The position numbers and the translations under genes were made by a program. Below, piece by piece: positions 39,717 to 47,953 of a DNA stretch of 64,000 nucleotides. The notes beneath the pieces are model-generated. The model was given only the letters and a program-made list of their open reading frames with translations, did not search any database and was not told where the DNA came from. Source of the stretch: Amycolatopsis keratiniphila subsp. keratiniphila (GTDB taxonomy: Bacteria > Actinomycetota > Actinomycetes > Mycobacteriales > Pseudonocardiaceae); NCBI RefSeq assembly GCF_001620365.2, contig NZ_LQMT02000029.1:1-64000 (forward strand), read 5' to 3'. Positions within the stretch are counted from its first letter, which is position 1, and every line of letters begins with the position of its first letter.

Positions 39717-40739
39717 ATGGATCGAAGAGCGTTCATGGTGGCCGCCGGTGGCGCGGCGGCGGGGGCGGCGATGCTGCCGGGACAGGCCGAGGCACAGGCG
39801 AAGTGGGGCCCGCACGGGCCTGTCGTCCGCTTCAACATCCTGAGTGACATCCAGGGCGACCTCACCGACTTCGGCAAGGCGCTCGACGACCTGAACGCGG
39901 TCAACCCGCGCAGTGCGGGGCTCGGTATCGCGGGTGATCTCACCCCGCGCGGCTACGACTTCGAGTACGCCCAGCTTCGCTCGACCTTCGACAAGCATCC
40001 GCATCCGCGCGAGGTCGCGTGGGCCATCGGCAACCACGAGTTCTACGTCCCGAAATGGCGGGACCCCGACACACTCGCCCAGGAGACCTGGCCCAACGGG
40101 ACGACCGAGGACTCGCTGTTCCGCAGCTTCTACCGGTTCGCGGGCCGCAACACCGTCTACAGCGAGACGTCGTTCGGCGGGGTTCCGGTGCTGTGTCTCG
40201 GGACCGAGCGGTACGCGAAGTACCACGACCCCAAGCTGTGGGACGAGGTCTGGATGAGCGACGGCCAGTTCACCTGGCTTGAGCAGCGGCTCCGGTACTG
40301 GTCGAACCGGCGCAGCCCGGTGATGGTGCTGACACATCATCCGTTGCCCAACACGGTCTCCGGTACGCACAACGAGCTCTACCGGTCCGACTACCTCCAG
40401 GCCGACAGGCTGCTCTCGATCCTCGGCCGTCACCGCGACGTGTTCCTGTTCTCCGGGCACACGCACTGGGATCTCAACCTGTCGGACTGGGTGGTCCGCC
40501 GGGTGGTCCCGGGCACCGGCAACCTCGAAGGGTTCACCGTGGTCAACACCGCGGCCGTCCAGACGGGGTGGACGGACGACGGCAAGGGCGGGGAAGTGTC
40601 CCTCGGCGGCGCGTTCAACCAGGGACTGCAGGTGGAGGTCTCGCCCGGCTCGGTGGTGATCAAGGCCCGCGACTTCACCACGAAGTCCTGGCTGAAGCAG
40701 ATCACCGTGCCGCTGCACAACTCCTGGGGTTTCGCGTGA
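39717..40739 (+). CDS. Tat-exported calcineurin-like metallophosphoesterase
   Basis: About 340-residue phosphoesterase. The N-terminus MDRRAFMVAAGGAAAGAAMLPGQAEAQA is a Tat-like signal, so it would act outside the membrane. Metal-site motifs occur in order: SDIQGD (a D-x-Q variant of the usual D-x-H), GIAGDLTPRG, AIGNHEF, VLTHHPLP and LFSGHTHWD. I prefer the ATG at 39717, which begins the signal directly; a GTG at 39699 is possible. The hairpin at 39616 separates it from the NRPS operon. No link to the siderophore is evident from its sequence. Confidence 0.85.
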   Translation: MDRRAFMVAAGGAAAGAAMLPGQAEAQAKWGPHGPVVRFNILSDIQGDLTDFGKALDDLNAVNPRSAGLGIAGDLTPRGYDFEYAQLRSTFDKHPHPREVAWAIGNHEFYVPKWRDPDTLAQETWPNGTTEDSLFRSFYRFAGRNTVYSETSFGGVPVLCLGTERYAKYHDPKLWDEVWMSDGQFTWLEQRLRYWSNRRSPVMVLTHHPLPNTVSGTHNELYRSDYLQADRLLSILGRHRDVFLFSGHTHWDLNLSDWVVRRVVPGTGNLEGFTVVNTAAVQTGWTDDGKGGEVSLGGAFNQGLQVEVSPGSVVIKARDFTTKSWLKQITVPLHNSWGFA

Positions 40740-40946
40740 CCGGAGGGACGACACACGTGTTCGAACGGACGACACGTGTGACTGGACGGACGGCGAGCGG
40801 CGGCGCGAGCGTGTCGTCCGTCTGATCACGTGTGCCGTCCGCTCAAACACACGAAAGCGCCGGTTCGGCCCGTCGCCTTGTGAGCGGTAACGACGGTTAG
40901 AGCGGACCGGATTCGCTACCTGCATACCGGACCTGGCCTAGGCGGC

Positions 40947-40995
40947 CGACGATGTAGGAACTGGGGCGTTGAGTGTCCCGATTCCTACATCGTCG
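40947..40995. repeat. Hairpin with conserved inner core
   Basis: 14-nt perfect arms CGACGATGTAGGAA (40947-40960) and its complement (40982-40995) enclose GGGGCGTTGAGTGTCCC. Hairpins with unrelated outer stems but this same core recur at 56795 and 56845 and at the IS target site (56935/58589). Confidence 0.8.
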
Positions 40996-41040
40996 AGTGC
41001 CGGACGCGACGTGACCCGGTTCGGGCCGTGCACATGCCCA

Positions 41041-41101
41041 TAAGTACGTGAAGGCCCCCTTCATTGCGCCAGGCGCAATGAAGGGGGCCTTCACGTACTT
41101 A
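41041..41101. terminator. Perfect 30-bp palindrome, probable bidirectional terminator
   Basis: Arms 41041-41070 and 41072-41101 are perfect reverse complements around a single central A. The element starts 13 nt beyond the siderophore-binding-protein stop and contains the GTGAAGGCCC core of the family. Confidence 0.8.
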
Positions 41102-41114
41102 GCAACCGCCGACC

Positions 41115-42203
41115 TCAGCTGGCCGGCTTGACCTCGGTCCTCGGGTCACCGTCGACCGCCGCGGCCAGCTGCGGGACGATCCGGTCGATCACGTACGGCA
41201 GGCTCAGCACGGTCACGAAGGAGACCGCGCTGCCGTAGTTGCCTTCGTTCTCGATGAAGACCTCGCGCTTTTCCTTCGCCACCTTGAGACCGGTGTAGAG
41301 CGCGTCCTTGCCCAGGATCTCCTGCGCCTTGGCCGGGGTGTCGATGAGCCACACGAGCGCGTCGCGGTCGAGCAGGTCGGTCCGTTCGGCGCTGAGGCTC
41401 TTGCCGAACTTGTCGCCGATGACGGCGTCGAGGTCGGCGGGCAGCTTGAAGCCGAGCGATTCGAGGATGTGCGAGCGGCCGTCCTGGCTGCCGTAGACGA
41501 AGTAGCCCTCGTAGGTCGACGCCATCAGTGCCGACTTGCCAGCGAACTCCGGGTGCTCCTTGCGGGCCTGGGCGAACTTGTCCTCGACGGCCTTGACCAG
41601 TTCGTTCGCCTTGGTGGCGCGCCCGACGGCCTGGCCGACCTTCTTGGTCGCCTCGTTCCATGGGATGCCGTAGTCGTTGTACTCCTTAGGCTGCGCGACG
41701 ACCGGGACACCGATCTGGCTCAGCTTGTCGTACTGCTCCTTGGTGAGCCCGGAGTACAGCGCGATGATCAGATCCGGCTTCAGCGCGGCGATCTTCTCGT
41801 ACTGCGGCCCGTCCACGTCCTTGAGCACCTCGGGCAGCGCGGCGCCGCCCAGCTTGTCGGTGGCCCACGGGCCGATCGTGCCGGGGAACTTGCCGAGCCA
41901 CTCGGTGACCCCGACCGGGACCACGCCGAGGGCGAGCAGCGCGTCCTGCTCGGTCAGGCCGACCGTGACGACGCGCTTGGGCTCCTGGGTGATGGTGGTG
42001 CTGCCGTACTTGTGCTCGATGGTGGTCGGGAACGCGTTCGCGTCGACCGCGGAGCCGGCGGAGTTCTGCGCGGCCGGGCTGGCCGACTCGCCGCCTCCTC
42101 CGCACGCGGTGAGCGAGGCGGCCAGCACCAGGGCGGACGCCAGTACACCGGCGGTCTTCAGGCGCCCTCGCACGGCGGAGAGGGTGGGGATTCGGGCCAT
42201 CAT
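41115..42203 (-). CDS. Fe-siderophore-binding lipoprotein (FepB/FhuD type)
   Basis: About 362-residue periplasmic-binding-type lipoprotein with lipobox LTAC after a hydrophobic signal. The mature part starts with a flexible GGGGESASPAAQ linker. The type III solute-binding fold is shown by ITQEPKRVVTVGLTEQDALLALGVVPVGVTEW and by KPDLIIALYSGLTKEQYDKLSQIGVPVV. It should capture the ferric siderophore and pass it to the FecCD permeases encoded at 45.9-48 kb. Tandem ATG codons occur at 42203 and 42200 behind GAAGGA; either is possible. A strong iron box lies 49 nt upstream. Confidence 0.93.
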   Translation of the reverse strand: MMARIPTLSAVRGRLKTAGVLASALVLAASLTACGGGGESASPAAQNSAGSAVDANAFPTTIEHKYGSTTITQEPKRVVTVGLTEQDALLALGVVPVGVTEWLGKFPGTIGPWATDKLGGAALPEVLKDVDGPQYEKIAALKPDLIIALYSGLTKEQYDKLSQIGVPVVAQPKEYNDYGIPWNEATKKVGQAVGRATKANELVKAVEDKFAQARKEHPEFAGKSALMASTYEGYFVYGSQDGRSHILESLGFKLPADLDAVIGDKFGKSLSAERTDLLDRDALVWLIDTPAKAQEILGKDALYTGLKVAKEKREVFIENEGNYGSAVSFVTVLSLPYVIDRIVPQLAAAVDGDPRTEVKPAS

Positions 42204-42251
42204 CCGTCCTTCGTGATCGGAGGTCCGGCGGGATGCCGGATTAATCGAGAA

Positions 42252-42270
42252 TCAGGTTTGGCTAACCTAA
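42252..42270. promoter_or_regulatory. IdeR/DmdR-like iron box
   Basis: TCAGGTTTGGCTAACCTAA matches TTAGGTTAGGCTNACCTAA at all but two informative positions, the best site in the window. It lies upstream of the siderophore-binding lipoprotein gene. Confidence 0.88.
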
Positions 42271-42313
42271 GACGCCGACGGGCCGATTGCAACCGGTGAC
42301 GGTGCGTCCCGGG

Positions 42314-44065
42314 TCACGTCTGTGAACGGTTGTCCGACCAGGCCGCCCAAAGCGTTGCGTATTGACCACCCGAGGCCACGAGTTCGTCGTGTGTCCCGCT
42401 TTCGACGATCGCGCCCGCGTCGAGTACGACGACGCGGTCCGACGCCGCCGCCTGCGTCAGCCGGTGTGCGACGACGAGACCGGTCCGTCCCTCCAAAGCG
42501 GCGGCCGCGGCGGCTTCGAGGACTTTCGCGCCCGCGCTCCCGGCTTCCGCTGTGGCCTCGTCGAGGATCGCGATCGGCGGATCCGCGAGCACCAGCCGCG
42601 CCAGCGCCAGCTGCTGCGCTTGGGTGACCGTCAGCTGATGACCGCCCTCGCCGACGACGGTCGCGAGACCCAGCGCCTCCGCCCAACCCCGTGCGCCGAC
42701 CTTTTCCAGTGCTGCCAACAGATCCGAGTCGGACGCGTCCGGACGGGCGAGGCGGAGGTCGTCCGCCAGCGAACCGGCGAAGACGTGCACCTCCTGGCTG
42801 ATCAGCGCGACCGCCCGCCGCGTGGCGGACGGCCCGAGCTCGTCGAGCGGGACCCCGCCGACGCAGATCGTTCCCGAAGCAGGGGCGTGGATCCCGGCGA
42901 TCAGCTTGGCCAGCGTCGTCTTCCCTGCCCCGCTCGCCCCGACCAGCGCGACCCGCTCACCGGGGGAGAGGTCGAGGTCGACGTCCCGCAGTACCGGGTG
43001 TCCGTCCACATAGGAATGAGAGATCCCGGCCGCCTTCACCGACGCGTCGACGGGCCTCGCGGGCCGCTCGGGTTCGCGCGGTGCGGGCAGATCGGCGACC
43101 CCGACCAGCCGGGCGAGGCTCGCGGCGGCCGCTTGCGCGTCGTCCACCAGCGCGAGCGCGGTGTTGATCGGGCCGAACAGGCTGTGGAAGTACAACGCCG
43201 CCGCGGTCGCGGCACCGACGGTCACCGCGTCCGCGCCCACCAGCAGGAAACCGGCCGCGAGCACGGCCGAGAGACCGATGAACTCGGCGAGGTTGAGGCG
43301 GGCGAAGAACTTCGTCATCAGCCGGACACCGCGCAGCATCAGGTCCATCGCGCCCTCGGACCGCTGCCGGACGCGCTCCACGTGGGCGTCGGCGAGCCGG
43401 AACGCGCGGACGGTCTTCGCACCGCCGATCGTGTCGAGCAGTTGCTGCTGCTGCGAACCGGTCGCGATCCGCTGCTTCGCGTACAGCGGGACGGCGTTGC
43501 GGACGTACCAGCGCACGGTGTGCAGCTGGATCGGCGCCGCCAGCAGTGCGGCGAGCAGGAATCGCCAGTCGAGGACGGCGAGCGCGCCGAGGGTCAGCAC
43601 GATGGTGAGGACCGAGCGGCCCAGTTCGGGCAGGGCTTCGCGGACCGCCCTCGCGACCACCGTGACGTCGTTGGTGACGCGGGCGGTCAGGTCGCCGGAG
43701 CCCGCGCGTTCGATCTGCTCCAGCGGGAGCCCCAGCGCGCGGTCGACGAACCGTTCGCGCAGTTCCGCCAGCAGGGTTTCGCCGAGCTTCGCGGTGAGCG
43801 AGACACCCAAAGCCGTCGTGATCGCCTGAGCAACGGCGACCAGGACCAGCGCAGCCACCGGCGTCGCCAGTTCGGTCGCGGGCCGTTTCTCGATGACCAG
43901 GTCGACGATGTGGCCGAGCAGGCGGGCGGTGAGCAGCCCGATCGCGGTGGCGCCGACGAGCATCGTGAGCGCGCCCGCCGCGCGGGCCTTCGACGTGCGA
44001 AGAAGTTCGCCGAGGACCGCCCGGATCCGCTTGCCGTCGGCGGTGGGCAGGAGTTCGCGGGTCAT
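42314..44065 (-). CDS. ABC exporter-fold subunit with intact Walker motifs and altered signature
   Basis: 583-residue fused membrane/ATPase half-transporter: a six-helix domain (about 20-310), then an ATPase domain. Walker A is GASGAGKTT, Walker B is IAILDEATAE with the catalytic glutamate, and the switch histidine is in VVAHRL. The signature, however, reads LTVTQAQQ instead of LSGGQ. The ATG at 44065 overlaps the upstream partner's stop as ATGA, and a longer reading to 44857 is not supported. It pairs with the next protein as a heterodimer. It probably exports the siderophore or, like mycobacterial IrtAB, imports the ferric form; sequence does not decide. Confidence 0.9.
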   Translation of the reverse strand: MTRELLPTADGKRIRAVLGELLRTSKARAAGALTMLVGATAIGLLTARLLGHIVDLVIEKRPATELATPVAALVLVAVAQAITTALGVSLTAKLGETLLAELRERFVDRALGLPLEQIERAGSGDLTARVTNDVTVVARAVREALPELGRSVLTIVLTLGALAVLDWRFLLAALLAAPIQLHTVRWYVRNAVPLYAKQRIATGSQQQQLLDTIGGAKTVRAFRLADAHVERVRQRSEGAMDLMLRGVRLMTKFFARLNLAEFIGLSAVLAAGFLLVGADAVTVGAATAAALYFHSLFGPINTALALVDDAQAAAASLARLVGVADLPAPREPERPARPVDASVKAAGISHSYVDGHPVLRDVDLDLSPGERVALVGASGAGKTTLAKLIAGIHAPASGTICVGGVPLDELGPSATRRAVALISQEVHVFAGSLADDLRLARPDASDSDLLAALEKVGARGWAEALGLATVVGEGGHQLTVTQAQQLALARLVLADPPIAILDEATAEAGSAGAKVLEAAAAAALEGRTGLVVAHRLTQAAASDRVVVLDAGAIVESGTHDELVASGGQYATLWAAWSDNRSQT

Positions 44066-45747
44066 GACAGCACCGCCGCGCGGTAGTCGGCGCGATCGCG
44101 GACGAGTTCGGCGTGACCGCCCTCGCCGGTGATCCGGCCGCCGTCGAGGACGACGACGCGGTCCGCCACGGCGAGCAGGGCGGGGCTCGTGGTCACCAGG
44201 ATCGTGGTCCGTCCTCGTCGTAGCCGGGCGAGCCCGGTGGCGATCTTCGCCTCGGTCACCGTGTCGACCGCCGTCGTCGGGTCGTGGACGACGAGCACCG
44301 GCGCGTCCGCGGCGAGCGCGCGGGCGAGCGCGACCCGTTGCCGCTGGCCGCCGGAGAGGGAACGTCCGCGTTCGGTGACCGCGGTCCCGGTGCCGTCCGG
44401 CAGCGCCGCGGCGACCTCGTCCGCCGCCGACGCGGCCAGTGCCTCGTCGAGCGGGCCGTCCCCGGCGTGGACGTTCTCCGCGAGTGTCCCTTCGAACAGA
44501 TCCGCGTCGTGTGCCGCGACCAGGACGACCTCCCGTACCCGTTCGGGGTCCACAGTGGACAGATCCACCCCGTCGACGTGCACCCGGCCCTCGGCGGGGT
44601 CTGCCGCGCGGCCGAGGCAGTCGAGCAGATCGGTCGCGGCGGCCGGATCCGCGGCGACGACGCCGATCAGCTGCCCGGCCGGGACGTCGAGGTCGACACC
44701 GCGAAGGCTGCCGTACGAGACCGCGTCGAGCCGCACGTTCCCGCCGGCGGGCGACGGGAGTTCGCCGTCGCCCGGTTCGACCGCGGCGGGCGTGGTCAGC
44801 AGGTCGGCGACCCGGGACGCGGACGCGCGGCCTTGCGCGAGCTCGCCGTTGACCCACGAGAAGATCAGGAACGGCGTGAGCAGGAACTGGGCGAGCCCGA
44901 CGGCCGCGACGAGGTCGCCGACGCTGATCGACCCCGACGACGCGAGATGCCCGCCGACGAGGGCGACGATCGCGATGAAGACGCCGGTCAGCGCGAGCAC
45001 CGCGCCGTCGTGCCAGGCCTTGGCCCGCGCGGCGCGCAGTGTCGCCTTGAGCGAGTCCTGGCTCGTGTCGCGGTAGCGGGCGACGGCGGCCGGTTCGGCG
45101 CCGATGCCCTTGAGCACCCGCAACCCGGAGACCAGATCCGTGGCGACCCCCGATGCATGCGCCGACCGCTCTTGTTCCGCCTCGCTGCGGCGTTCGAGCG
45201 GTTTGCCGATGAGATGCGCGAGATACAGCAGCGGTGGCGTGCCCAGCAGCACGAGGAGCCCCAGCGGCAGCGAGATGCGCAGGAGGGCGACCGCGCTGAC
45301 CAGCACCCCGGCCAGCGCCGCGATCCCGAACGGCAGCACCGCGTTCACCACTCCGACGCGTTGCGCGTCGCTGGTGCCGATGTTGACCAGTTCCCCGGCG
45401 AGCTTGCCGTTGTCGGCGCCCCCGCCGGGATGCAGGACGCGACGGCTGATCGCGATGCGGAGGTCGTGCGCGGCCCGCAGCGACGCGCCTTCGGCCGCGC
45501 GCGCGGCGAAGCGGTAGCTGTAGGACAGTCCCGCGAAGACCACGGCGAGCACGGCGAGCCAGAACACGAGCGTGCCCACGGAGCCGCCGTCGACCGCCTG
45601 ATCGATCACCACGCCGATGATCACCGGAACGAGTGCTTCGCCGCCTTGGTGCCCGGCCGCGAGCACGGATGCGAGCGTGACCTGCCGTCGTTGCCCGGAA
45701 ATCGCCTGGCGCAGGACGCTTCGGCTGGTGGTGGCCGTTGCGGTCAC
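44062..45747 (-). CDS. ABC exporter-fold subunit with degenerate ATP site
   Basis: 561-residue half-transporter partner of the preceding protein. The membrane domain spans about 20-310. In the ATPase domain the Walker A segment reads VVAADPAAATDLL, without the glycine-lysine of the P-loop. The Walker B region is VLVVHDPTTAVD, lacking the catalytic glutamate, and the switch histidine is replaced (ILVTTSPALL). The signature LSGGQRQRVALARAL is perfect. Thus it supplies the signature to its partner's working ATP site but cannot hydrolyse ATP itself. The operon is headed by an iron box at 45769. Confidence 0.9.
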   Translation of the reverse strand: MTATATTSRSVLRQAISGQRRQVTLASVLAAGHQGGEALVPVIIGVVIDQAVDGGSVGTLVFWLAVLAVVFAGLSYSYRFAARAAEGASLRAAHDLRIAISRRVLHPGGGADNGKLAGELVNIGTSDAQRVGVVNAVLPFGIAALAGVLVSAVALLRISLPLGLLVLLGTPPLLYLAHLIGKPLERRSEAEQERSAHASGVATDLVSGLRVLKGIGAEPAAVARYRDTSQDSLKATLRAARAKAWHDGAVLALTGVFIAIVALVGGHLASSGSISVGDLVAAVGLAQFLLTPFLIFSWVNGELAQGRASASRVADLLTTPAAVEPGDGELPSPAGGNVRLDAVSYGSLRGVDLDVPAGQLIGVVAADPAAATDLLDCLGRAADPAEGRVHVDGVDLSTVDPERVREVVLVAAHDADLFEGTLAENVHAGDGPLDEALAASAADEVAAALPDGTGTAVTERGRSLSGGQRQRVALARALAADAPVLVVHDPTTAVDTVTEAKIATGLARLRRGRTTILVTTSPALLAVADRVVVLDGGRITGEGGHAELVRDRADYRAAVLS

Positions 45748-45768
45748 CGGCGCCTCCTAGTTCGCGGG

Positions 45769-45787
45769 GTAGGTAAGGCTAGTCTAA
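45769..45787. promoter_or_regulatory. IdeR/DmdR-like iron box (exporter side)
   Basis: GTAGGTAAGGCTAGTCTAA matches about 14 of 18 informative positions of the iron-box consensus. It lies 22 nt upstream of the minus-strand ABC pair. Confidence 0.7.
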
Positions 45788-45817
45788 GTAGGTAGCTCGT
45801 TGAGGTGAACTCCGGCG

Positions 45818-45836
45818 TTCGGTTAGCCTCGCCTCA
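45818..45836. promoter_or_regulatory. IdeR/DmdR-like iron box (permease side)
   Basis: TTCGGTTAGCCTCGCCTCA matches about 14 of 18 informative positions. It lies 15 nt upstream of the first FecCD permease start, so iron would repress both divergent operons. Confidence 0.68.
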
Positions 45837-45851
45837 CTCGAAGGAGGTCCC

Positions 45852-46895
45852 GTGGTCGTCACCGAACGCCCGCCCGAAGCGGCGTCCCCGCCCAGCACGG
45901 CGGCACGGACGTTCCGCGCCGGCGGTCTGGTGGTCGGGCTCGCGCTGCTGGCGCTCGTGTTCCTGCTCAGCATCTGGGTGGGGTCGAAGAGCATCCCGTT
46001 CACCTCCACCTGGTCGGTGCTGTGGCACAACGACGGCTCGACCGACGCGGTGATCATCCACGACCTCCGTATCCCGCGGACCCTGCTGGGCCTGGTCGTC
46101 GGCGCGGCGCTCGGGCTCGCGGGCGCGGTGATGCAGGCGCTCACCAGGAACCCGCTCGCCGACCCCGGCCTGCTCGGCGTCAACACCGGTGCCGCGGCCG
46201 CCGTCGTCTCGGGGATCGCGTTCGCCGGTGTCACCAGCGTGCTCGGCTACATCTGGTTCGCCTTCGCCGGCGCCGCGATCGCCTCGATCGTGGTCTACGT
46301 CCTCGGCTCGGCGGGCCGCAGCGCCACGCCGGACCGGCTCGTGCTCGCCGGTTCGGCTGTGATGGCGGTGCTCCAGGCGTACATCGTCGGTGTGCTGCTG
46401 TTGATGCCGGAGACGTTCAACCAGTTCCGCTTCTGGAACGTCGGCTCGCTCAGCGGCCGCAAATGGGACGTCTTCCTGCAAATTTCGCCGTTCGTCGTGC
46501 TCGGCGTGATCATCGCGCTGCTGCTCGCGCGCCCGCTCAACGTCCTCGCGCTCGGTGACCAGACCGGCAAGGCGCTCGGCGCCCACGTGGGCCGCACCCG
46601 GGTGCTGGGCGCGGTCGTGGTGATGCTGCTCTGCGGCGCGGGCACCGCGGCGATCGGGCCGGTCCTGTTCCTCGGGCTCGCCGTGCCCCACGCCGCGCGG
46701 ATGCTGGTCGGCCCGGATCAGCGCTGGGTGCTGCCGTACTCGATGCTGCTCGCGCCGATCGCGCTGATCGGCGCCGACGTCGTCGGCCGCGTGCTGAACC
46801 CTCCGGAGGAACTGCAGGCGGGGATCGTCGTCGCGTTCCTCGGGGCGCCGGTGTTCATCGCGCTGTGCCGCCGCCGGAAGCTGGCCCGCCTGTGA
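45852..46895 (+). CDS. FecCD-family ferric-siderophore permease, subunit 1
   Basis: 347-residue permease with about ten membrane segments, of the BtuC/FecCD family. Typical segments include IPRTLLGLVVGAALGLAGAVMQALTRNPLADPGLLGVNTGAA and GPVLFLGLAVPHAARMLVG. The start is a GTG at 45852 immediately after AAGGAGG. It forms the channel with the next gene product and takes substrate from the lipoprotein encoded at 41-42 kb. An iron box overlaps its promoter region. No ATPase gene follows. Confidence 0.94.
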   Translation: MVVTERPPEAASPPSTAARTFRAGGLVVGLALLALVFLLSIWVGSKSIPFTSTWSVLWHNDGSTDAVIIHDLRIPRTLLGLVVGAALGLAGAVMQALTRNPLADPGLLGVNTGAAAAVVSGIAFAGVTSVLGYIWFAFAGAAIASIVVYVLGSAGRSATPDRLVLAGSAVMAVLQAYIVGVLLLMPETFNQFRFWNVGSLSGRKWDVFLQISPFVVLGVIIALLLARPLNVLALGDQTGKALGAHVGRTRVLGAVVVMLLCGAGTAAIGPVLFLGLAVPHAARMLVGPDQRWVLPYSMLLAPIALIGADVVGRVLNPPEELQAGIVVAFLGAPVFIALCRRRKLARL

Positions 46896-46915
46896 TCACC
46901 AAGGAGCACCCACGG

Positions 46916-47953
46916 ATGAGCACCCGCGTCCTGCGCACCCCGGGCGGCGGGCTTTCCCTGCGCGTCACCCCGCGGGCCGCGATCGTCGTCGCCCTGCTGG
47001 CCGTCGCCGTGTTCTTCGTCGGCGCGGTCAGCATGACCACCGGCGACTACCCGCTCTCCGTCGGCGAGGTCATCCAGACGCTGTTCGGTTTCGGCGACCG
47101 GGCCACCGAGTTCATCGTGACCACGCTGCGGCTGCCCCGGCTGCTGACCGCCCTGCTGGTCGGCGGCGCGCTCGCGGTCAGCGGCGCGATCCTGCAGAGC
47201 CTGTCCGGGAATCCCTTGGGCAGCCCCGATTTCATCGGCTTCACCGAAGGCGCGGCGGCCGGTGCGCTGCTGACGATCATCGTGGTGCACGGCGGCATGC
47301 TCCAGGTGTCGCTGGGCGCGCTGGTCGGCGGCGTCGCGACGGCGGCGTTGATCGCGCTGCTCGCGCTGAAGGGTGGCGTGCACACCTTCCGGTTGATCCT
47401 CGTCGGCATCGGCGTGAACGCGATGCTCATCGCGTTCAACTCCTACCTGATCACCAGGGCCTCCTGGCAGGACGGGCTCGCGGCGCAGGCCTGGCTGGTC
47501 GGCGGGCTCAACGGACGCGGCTGGGAGCACGTCGTCCCGGTCGCGATCGCCCTCGCTGTCCTGCTTCCGCCCGGGTTCGTCTACGGCAGAAGGCTTTCCC
47601 TGCTGGAGATGGGCGACGACTCGGCCATGGGGCTCGGCGTGCCGGTCCAGCGGAGCCGGATCGTGCTGCTCGCCGTCAGTGTCGGGTTGTGTTCGATCGC
47701 GACCGCGGCCGCCGGGCCGATCGCGTTCCTGGCCCTCGCCGCGCCGCAGCTTTCGAAGCGGCTCACCCGCTCTTCGGGACCGGGGCTCGCCGCCGCCGCG
47801 CTGATGGGCATGCTTCTGCTGGTCACGAGCGATCTGGTCACGCAGCAGTTCTTCGCGGGCCTGCCCGTGGGCCTGGTGACCGGGGCGATCGGCGGGCTGT
47901 ATCTGGCCTGGCTGCTGGTGTCCCGGCGCGGGGTCAGCCCGGCTGCGCGCTGA
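46916..47953 (+). CDS. FecCD-family ferric-siderophore permease, subunit 2
   Basis: 345-residue second permease of the importer, again with about ten membrane segments. Family hallmarks are LRLPRLLTALLVGGALAVSGAILQSLSGNPLGSPDFIGFTEGAA and GPIAFLALAAPQLSKRLTRS. The ATG at 46916 has AAGGAG nine bases upstream and lies 20 nt after the first permease. The last 20 nt overlap the end of the convergent DMT gene. The ATP-binding subunit expected next in such operons is absent from the window. Confidence 0.93.
   Translation: MSTRVLRTPGGGLSLRVTPRAAIVVALLAVAVFFVGAVSMTTGDYPLSVGEVIQTLFGFGDRATEFIVTTLRLPRLLTALLVGGALAVSGAILQSLSGNPLGSPDFIGFTEGAAAGALLTIIVVHGGMLQVSLGALVGGVATAALIALLALKGGVHTFRLILVGIGVNAMLIAFNSYLITRASWQDGLAAQAWLVGGLNGRGWEHVVPVAIALAVLLPPGFVYGRRLSLLEMGDDSAMGLGVPVQRSRIVLLAVSVGLCSIATAAAGPIAFLALAAPQLSKRLTRSSGPGLAAAALMGMLLLVTSDLVTQQFFAGLPVGLVTGAIGGLYLAWLLVSRRGVSPAAR

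Larger units (their letters stand above)
40740..41114. repeat. Gene-free, repeat-rich interval
   Basis: 375 bp between converging genes with no plausible coding sequence. It holds an imperfect ACACGTG/GGACGACAC repeat cluster with an 11-bp inverted repeat (40765-40775 and 40811-40821), the conserved-core hairpin at 40947-40995, and the 30-bp palindrome at 41041-41101. Confidence 0.7.

Noticed and set aside
39717-40739. Metallophosphoesterase as a siderophore-release or maturation enzyme
   Set aside because: It follows a strong terminator, is predicted to be Tat-exported, and resembles phosphatases rather than peptide or ester hydrolases; adjacency alone is not enough.
42314-44857. An 847-residue ABC protein
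   Set aside because: The first 264 residues are an arginine-rich alternative-frame reading of the partner ABC gene; the real start is the ATG at 44065 within an ATGA overlap.
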